Below, piece by piece: positions 43,400-48,871 of a DNA stretch of 48,871 nucleotides (position 1 is the stretch's first letter; each line of letters opens with the position of its first letter). The notes under the pieces were generated by a model that was not told where the DNA came from, did not search any database, and saw only the letters and a program-made list of their open reading frames with translations. The position numbers and the translations under genes were made by a program. Origin of the DNA: Chara braunii (Eukaryota; Streptophyta; Charophyceae; Charales; Characeae); contig BFEA01000374.1 of NCBI GenBank assembly GCA_003427395.1, forward strand, positions 1,019,614 through 1,068,484. The letters are read 5' to 3'.

Positions 43400-44745
43400 A
43401 AGTGCTAGCCACATTGCTACCAACGGGAGTGGAGGATCCCAACGCCTGCCCCATCGTAGGCGAGATCTTTTCGGTCACCTTCTTGTTTCAACACTTGAAT
43501 TGGTTATGGCCATATTGGCCAAAACGGATACAAGCTTGCTGCATGTACCGGTCTCTCCACACGTCCTCACTGAGACCCGCTTTCTCCCATGGAGGAGCAT
43601 TGGGGTCAACTTGACTCGTTGACCGAGAACCTCCACGGCGTCTACCGGTCGCCATACCTTTTTATGCTATGGCAGGGACTACTCCACCCTCTGAAGTTTC
43701 TACGCTGCCTGCCTCTGAACCAACTCCCTCCTGGAAGTTGTCGTCTAACTCGATGGTTGAACCATCGTTATCGACAAACATGATGCGACCCTTCGCCTTC
43801 CAGTTGGGAGCAGTGTTTTCTTCCTACCGTCCGTTGTGGGATTATGTCCATGCTTTATCTTCGCCTCAAGGTCTAGGGCCTTCTTGCTGAACGAGGGGAA
43901 GTTGTGCATATTGATGTTGGCCTCACCTGCCAACTGATTCCTGAGAGGCATAGGAAAGCATCTCAGGGAGGAGGTGAGTAAGACCTGGGGGTCATAGCAA
44001 ACCCCAGGGACACAGATCAGATGCTCTATAGCGTCAGTGGCCTCCCTGACTGACTTAAACTGCCTCGTGTGCAGTGTCAGGATCGCGTCAGTGGCTTTTG
44101 GGGCCTCCTGAGGATCATGCCACCTATCTTCCACCATCTTGAGAAAGTCCTCCAGTTTTTGGAGGGCTGCCCAAGCGCGGAAGTTATGTCCTGTAAGATC
44201 TCCATTTGGTGATCTTGCATCTCTACTACGCTTAACAAGCCCGACCGTATGGTCCTCACATCATCCTCCATCTCTGCTGGGTCCATCTCCTCTAACTCAC
44301 TAAAGCCCACGTGTCTCCGCTGCATCCTAGCTCTTCTTCTAATCATTCTCTCTTTCTCTGCCCTAATCTCCCCTAAAGCCTGCTGTAGCTGTGCCTCACG
44401 ATCAGCAGCTTGCTGTATGGCGACCTCTTCGGGAGTCAACACTAGGGGCTGGCTTGCCATTAAGACAGTTGACTGACTCTGGGTCTGTGCGACCGTTGAC
44501 CCTACAGATCCTGAACTGCTAGCCTGGGAACTCTGCTGTGCAGAAGTGGCCATGGTAGCTGCGGCTTCGCTTACGAACGCCCTGATGGCCTCTGCTGCCC
44601 TAGCTCTCCTCTGCCGCTGCTGCCTCTCCCTACGCTGGCGGAACAGATATCTGTCACCCTCTGGTCCTAATGCTAAATGGGCAATCGGGCATCTAGCCGA
44701 TCGCAAGAGCTGGTCGTCCGGTTGCTGTTCTTCCCTGTCGCTCAT
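43400..44745 (-). pseudogene. gag: Gag of G2, with internal deletion
   Basis: Begins MSDREEQQPDDQLLRSARCP; the N-terminal part (44077-44745) is Arg/Gln/Ala-rich and helical (EIRAEKERMIRRRARMQRR). Compared with element A, the Pro/Ser linker and the first half of the capsid are missing: sequence jumps near 44150 from ITSALGQPSKN to the MVEDRWHDPQEAPKATDA segment, with a frame change. The zinc knuckle at 43491-43532 reads CIRFGQYGHNQFKC, the second Cys being Phe. The pol frame begins about 60 bases after the knuckle region ends. Confidence 0.85.
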
Positions 44746-45990
44746 AAGCTACAGTACTGGGCACAATCTGCACTAGACTACTCTAGGTGCCTACCACAGC
44801 GTAATGCCCAGACCAATTTAAAATAAATAAATAATTAATTGGTGACTTTTTCGGAGTAGATACATTTGGGATCAACAGGTAAGTTCAGATTCCTACAAAC
44901 GCAACCTATTTCACTTTGATTAGTCCGCAAACAGAAAGCACAAGGAACAGAAAACAGTCCTAACTAATGCTGTCTGTCAGATGTTAAATGGCTGTTCATC
45001 TAACTAATCGAAATAAAAATAGAATCGTTTGTTTGGTCTGTTCACAGCATGGTATCTTACTCGAACTTGTCACCTGGAATCTACCCCTTCACTTGACGTC
45101 AGCGTCCCTGAGCAATCCGGTTTGGCGTGCGTGACTAAAGGTGTGCACACGGCCCACCCCTGTGCCCCGAGTAGCTGCTGAGCTGGCCAGCCCTGCACTG
45201 TGTTTATCCTCGCGTGCAGCGAGCCGTACACCAATTGGCTGATCAAAAAGCCATTTAACGACCGCCCCCAAGTGTCATCAGGAATTATTTTACGTCGCAG
45301 CAGGACGACGATCACAACCAATGGCTTCCCCAGCCGGTGTTTATTTATAGACGCCCGGTACTCGTCTCTCCCATAGGGCTGGCCTGCCCTTCAGTACCCC
45401 TTCTATGAGCGCAGCAAGCAGATAAGGACAAAGCAGCAAAGCATGCGTGCTCTACTCCCAGTGGGTTGGCATGGTGACCGTGACCCAGTTCTCCGTCCAA
45501 GGCCCTTCAGAAAGCTCTGCCCTCTCCTTCCAGATGCTCCACGTGAACAATGCCGACTCTCAAGGTTGAGTGCACATGACACCTCACAATGAGAGGACTC
45601 TCAATAAGGAACTCACAACCTCACGGTAAGAAGTGATGAAGAGGGTAGATAAGGTTAAGAGCAACGTACCTCATTATAACTGCCCCCAACCACAGATATT
45701 CTCACCAGATGACCTGGTGGCGATTGCGATGACCAGTCACTGCATCAGCACAACCAGCATTATCTCGCTGTTCCACCTCAGCATCAATCAACCACCAGAT
45801 AGTTCTCATCACACTGCGAACACCCAATATACACACCGTAGCCTTCCTGGCAATCCCCTCACCTCCTGGGTCGCCACTCCTTGTCTCCGCCCTCCTCACT
45901 ACACCCCCCTACGGCCCCACTCACCAAGCAGACCGCATGTATGTACCGCATAGGCAGAAGACACGCGCCAGATGAGCGCAACGAACCACA
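44746..45990 (-). other. Untranslated leader of G2
   Basis: About 1.2 kb between primer site and gag, homologous in order to the leaders of A and B. Conserved blocks include tgatcgtcgtcctg, gcacaggggtgggccgtg and a TATAAATA-type site (minus strand, near 45340-45350) matching the TATAAA at 2633 in A. No long frame is conserved between copies. Confidence 0.7.
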
Positions 45991-46003
45991 GTTCCGATAC
46001 CAA
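45991..46003 (-). other. Primer-binding site of G2
   Basis: The minus strand reads TTTGGTATCGGAAC just inside the LTR end. TGGTATC matches the initiator tRNA-Met complement; the following bases (GGAAC for AGAGC) differ. Element B has the same arrangement. Confidence 0.65.
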
Positions 46004-46005
46004 AT

Positions 46006-46207
46006 TGCAAGGAAGATGAGCGATAGTGAACTCAAAAATCAAACAGCATCATACACATAAGACCAGATAGTCGTGACCTCGAACCAACAGCAGAATTGCA
46101 TCACGAGTTTCACCAAATAAGAACACACCAAGAGCTCATAATTGACAATGCTGGAATAGTCTCATCATGATCATCAATCAAGAACCAATGTTGATATCCT
46201 ATCTGGA
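46006..46207 (-). repeat. Truncated 5' LTR of G2
   Basis: Matches the first 200 bases of the complete LTR at 38679-38885 almost base for base (for example gacctcgaaccaacagcaga). It then stops abruptly at tatcctatctgg, where integrase sequence of another family begins. About 730 bp of LTR are missing. Confidence 0.88.
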
Positions 46208-47508
46208 AGTGGCCACGATACGGAAGGGCACTTTGGATGGTAGAAGACTTTAGCTAACCTGATGATGTCATATACATGGCCGGGAATGAAATCAGATTGC
46301 ACAGAGTATGTGCGCCGCTGCAAGGTATGTCAACATAATAAAACTACAACCAGAGTCCCGCTAGGTCTTCTGAGAGACCCTTGCCTGTTCCGTCAGGACC
46401 TGGAGATTCGGTTTCCATGGACTTCATGGATTCTGGGGTCAAGAGCAGGCACGACAAGACTCGAGTTATGGTCATAGTAGATAGATTTAGCAAGTATGCA
46501 GTATTTGTTCCCCTGCCTTCAGAGGCATGTACAGACTTAGTCATTAGTAAGTTTTTCGACTTCTGGGTAAGCGAGCATGGTATGCCGCTGTCCATAGTCA
46601 GTGATAGGGACACGCGGTTTACTAGTCAGAATTGGCAGGATCTTATGAAAGTCTATGGGTCTAAGTTGTTGATGTCGTCAGGACGGCACCCAGAGACTAA
46701 TGGCCAGACAGAGCAGATGAATAAGATCTTGCAACAGCTACTTAGAATGTATATTAGACCAGATCAGATAAACTGGGATGAGATGCTTTGCAAAGTAGCA
46801 AGTGCCCACAGTAACAGTGTTCATCTAGCTACCTGCAGGACTCCTAACGAGCTACATAAGTCCTTCAGACCAAGACGACCGTTTGAAGGACTAAACCGGG
46901 ACCAGATACATAGACTACCACCCGACCCACGAGAGTTTGCGTTACAGCATGAGCAGGAAGTCGCTAAGGTCATAGACAATCTGAGAAAGGCCCAGCATTG
47001 GATGATAGAGCAAGCTAACAAGCATCGCCAACCTTCACAATTTCAGGTAACCGATCTAGTCTGGGTCAAGTCAAAGGAGTTCACACCTGAGGAAAACATC
47101 TCGCAGAAGCTCTTACCTGCGTATAGAGGACCATGGCCTGTCCTAGAAGTCAAAGGAGGAGAGGACGGCCCGTCATATACTAAAGAGATTCCAGCACACC
47201 TCCACATGTACCCAGTCTTCCATGCATCTAAGTTGTTACCCTGCACCACATCTGACAGATTCCCTTCTAGGAGATTGATGATTCCACCAGACATGGATGG
47301 TGCATATGATATAGATCACATAGTGGAAGAGGACGTGTTTAGGACAGGAGGTCGAGGTTGTCCCCATAAGCAGTATAAAGTTCGGTTCGCGTACCAGGAA
47401 CCCGAGGACGACCGATGGTTCACAAGAACAGAGCTTTTGGAAACCGCTCCCGGCATAGTACACGCCTATGAGAGGGAAAGAAAGGGCAAAGGTCCTGCCT
47501 TGAGTTAG
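46208..47508 (+). CDS. pol: Integrase and chromodomain of Gypsy fragment E8 (5'-truncated)
   Basis: Homology starts inside the integrase zinc finger (HDTEGHFGW-like), with CKVCQHNK near 46325. A 2-base insertion near 46376 (aga|ga) breaks frame. A 375-codon frame then runs from 46381 with all three catalytic residues: Asp in SMDFMD (46420), Asp in VSDRDTRF (46603) and Glu in HPETNGQTEQ (46693). GPY-type motif YRGPWPVLEV and YPVFHASKLLP follow, then a chromodomain-like tail DIDHIVEEDVFRTGG...KQYKVRFAYQEPEDDRWF, ending at 47508. In chromoviruses this tail is thought to steer insertion to marked chromatin. It is the only intact catalytic domain here, but has no own RT or promoter, so I read it as a recent fragment. 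Confidence 0.88.
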
Positions 47509-47533
47509 GATGTTCTCGGATGACCTCAAATTT

Positions 47534-48324
47534 AGGACGGCGGGAGTGAAACGGTTTAACCCAGTTGACCTGACATTGCAGTCACAGAGATTCGATCCCT
47601 AGACCTGTGCCATAACCCTGTACATTGAACCCGTGTGCTGAGTGAGATTCGATCCCTAGACCTACCCTATACCTGTACATAGACCCTCTGTGCTGAGTAG
47701 GATTCAATCCCTAGACCTGTTCCACATCACAGATTAGTCTGTAGTTTGGGCAGTTGGACTTGATCCCTAGGTCTGTAGATTAGCAGCTAGGCCTGTTACC
47801 GTTAGGCTTAGGAAGGTCTGTTTTAGAAGTCTCTATCTGGGTCTATTGAGGCCTAGAGTCTGTCTGTAAGTCTGTAGGCTCTAGAAGGTCGTAGGTCTCT
47901 GTAGGCCAGTCCAGTCAGCAAGTACCAGGGGTACTGGCTGCACGTGGGAAGGTTCTGGACCCCGCTGTGCCATAACCCTGTACATTGAACCCGTGTGCTG
48001 AGTGAGATTCGATCCCTAGACCTACTCTATACCTGTACATAGACCCTCTGTGCTGAGTAGGATTCAATCCCTAGACCTGTTCCACATCCCAGATTAGTCT
48101 GTAGTTTGGGCAGTAGTACTTGATCCCTAGGTCTGTAGATTAGCAGCTAGGCCTGTTACCGTTAGGCCTAGGAAGGTCTGTTCTAGAAGTCTCTATCTGG
48201 GTCTACTGAGGCCTAGAGTCTGTCTGTAAGTCTGTAGGCTCTAGAAGGTCGTAGGTCCCTGTAGGCCAGTCCAGTCAGCAAGTACCAGGGGTAGGGGCTG
48301 CACGTGGGAAGGTTCTGGACCCCG
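47534..48324 (+). repeat. PPT and 3' LTR of E8 with 360 bp tandem duplication
   Basis: aggacggcgggag at 47534-47546 precedes the LTR start TGAAACGGTTTAACC at 47547. A 360 bp unit starting ctgtgccataaccctgtaca occupies 47605-47964 and is repeated at 47965-48324 with only a handful of substitutions. Within each unit the phrase gattcgatccctagacct and variants recur. The natural LTR length is therefore obscured, and its right end is uncertain. Confidence 0.85.
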
Positions 48325-48871
48325 CTGTGGGTTCCACACGTTTTGGCCCAGAAGGCCAAACGTCTGGAAGCTTCCCAGGGCCACACGTTTTGACCCAGGC
48401 CCACACGTTTTGAGGCAGGCCCGGTGTTGCATACTAGATCATGCAAACAGAACAAGGACCGACCTTTCATTTCAAAGTACAAGATGGCGAGCGGAAGACT
48501 TGTCAATGATCCGACTCAATCAATGTTGCAGTACAGTCCCGACATTTATCATCATCATACAGTGGTGTGAAGGGTTGGCGCTCACACAGAATAGATAGCG
48601 CCAGACCCCAACATACACAGACGAAGGGGGAAGGGAAGAGACNGAGGGAGAGGAGAAGATGGGAGATATCGTCAACTCCAAGTCTGCGTCACAGGTCCCA
48701 AATAATCCTCAACGAATGTCTGTATCCCGGAATCAAGTCTGATGACAATGTCGTCATGTCCCGTGTCAAAGCTCCATCTCGTAGCCCATAGATGCTGAGA
48801 GGCAGGCAGCGGGAGGGGAAGAAGAGATGGTGGACTTAGAAGAGGAAGAAGAAGGTCTCTCTCTCTCTCTC
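48325..48871. other. Trailing noncoding DNA
   Basis: ccacacgttttg occurs three times within about 80 bases at its start. Later parts loosely recall the Gypsy LTR of A/B/G2 (an atcatcatca stretch, then ggcgctc, then gacaatgtcgtc), but too weakly to call. One ambiguous base at 48643 and a (TC)n run at the window end. No gene recognised. Confidence 0.4.

Overview
This window looks like nuclear DNA of a large-genome streptophyte, a green alga of the Chara type or a land plant. It is dominated by degraded Ty3/Gypsy retrotransposons with chromodomain-type (chromovirus) integrases. Their primer-binding sites resemble the 3' end of plant initiator tRNA-Met. Microsatellites, runs of N and scattered single-base ambiguities fit a repeat-rich draft assembly. 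I cannot prove the species; Chara braunii is my best guess, from general knowledge of its long, transposon-filled introns.

Host gene: only two short pieces look like ordinary cellular coding sequence, and they fit together. An exon at 738-837 ends ...RNVPQSIIK, and an exon at 26309-26383 begins FLTYEQLKQW. Joined, they give the end of one mitochondrial-carrier repeat. The reading phase is kept, the donor is AAG|GCAAGT (GC type) and the acceptor is an AG. If correct, a single ~25.5 kb GC-AG intron fills the left half of the window, and the right half is the next intron.

Layout: 1518-7501 holds Gypsy element A (+), with a 5' LTR, leader, broken gag, and pol cut off in integrase. 8115-9644 is the leader plus LTR of a related minus-strand element (B). 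9645-11540 is simple sequence and unrecognised DNA. 11543-12962 is a minus-strand RNase H/integrase fragment (E7). 13265-16424 is a pol relic (E3, +), followed by an LTR that also precedes relic E4 (17344-21789, +). 21910-23990 is a minus-strand gag (E6). 24000-26308 is noncoding, with a minisatellite and an exact initiator-tRNA primer site. 27890-35406 is minus-strand element E5, whose gag is split by a nested 2.6 kb plus-strand LTR element (31844-34442). That nested element has no gag or pol but contains the 3' end of an 18S rRNA gene running into ITS1-like sequence. 36700-38616 is a different gag (E9, -), interrupted by a fold-back repeat. 38679-46207 is the most complete Gypsy element (G2, -), with a full 935 bp 3' LTR and a truncated 5' LTR. 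46208-47508 is an open integrase/chromodomain frame (E8, +) fused at the G2 LTR break and followed by an LTR carrying a 360 bp tandem duplication.

No element looks able to move by itself. Each copy has a different lesion in protease, reverse transcriptase or integrase. The window records repeated nested insertion, deletion and short tandem duplication inside the introns of one host gene.
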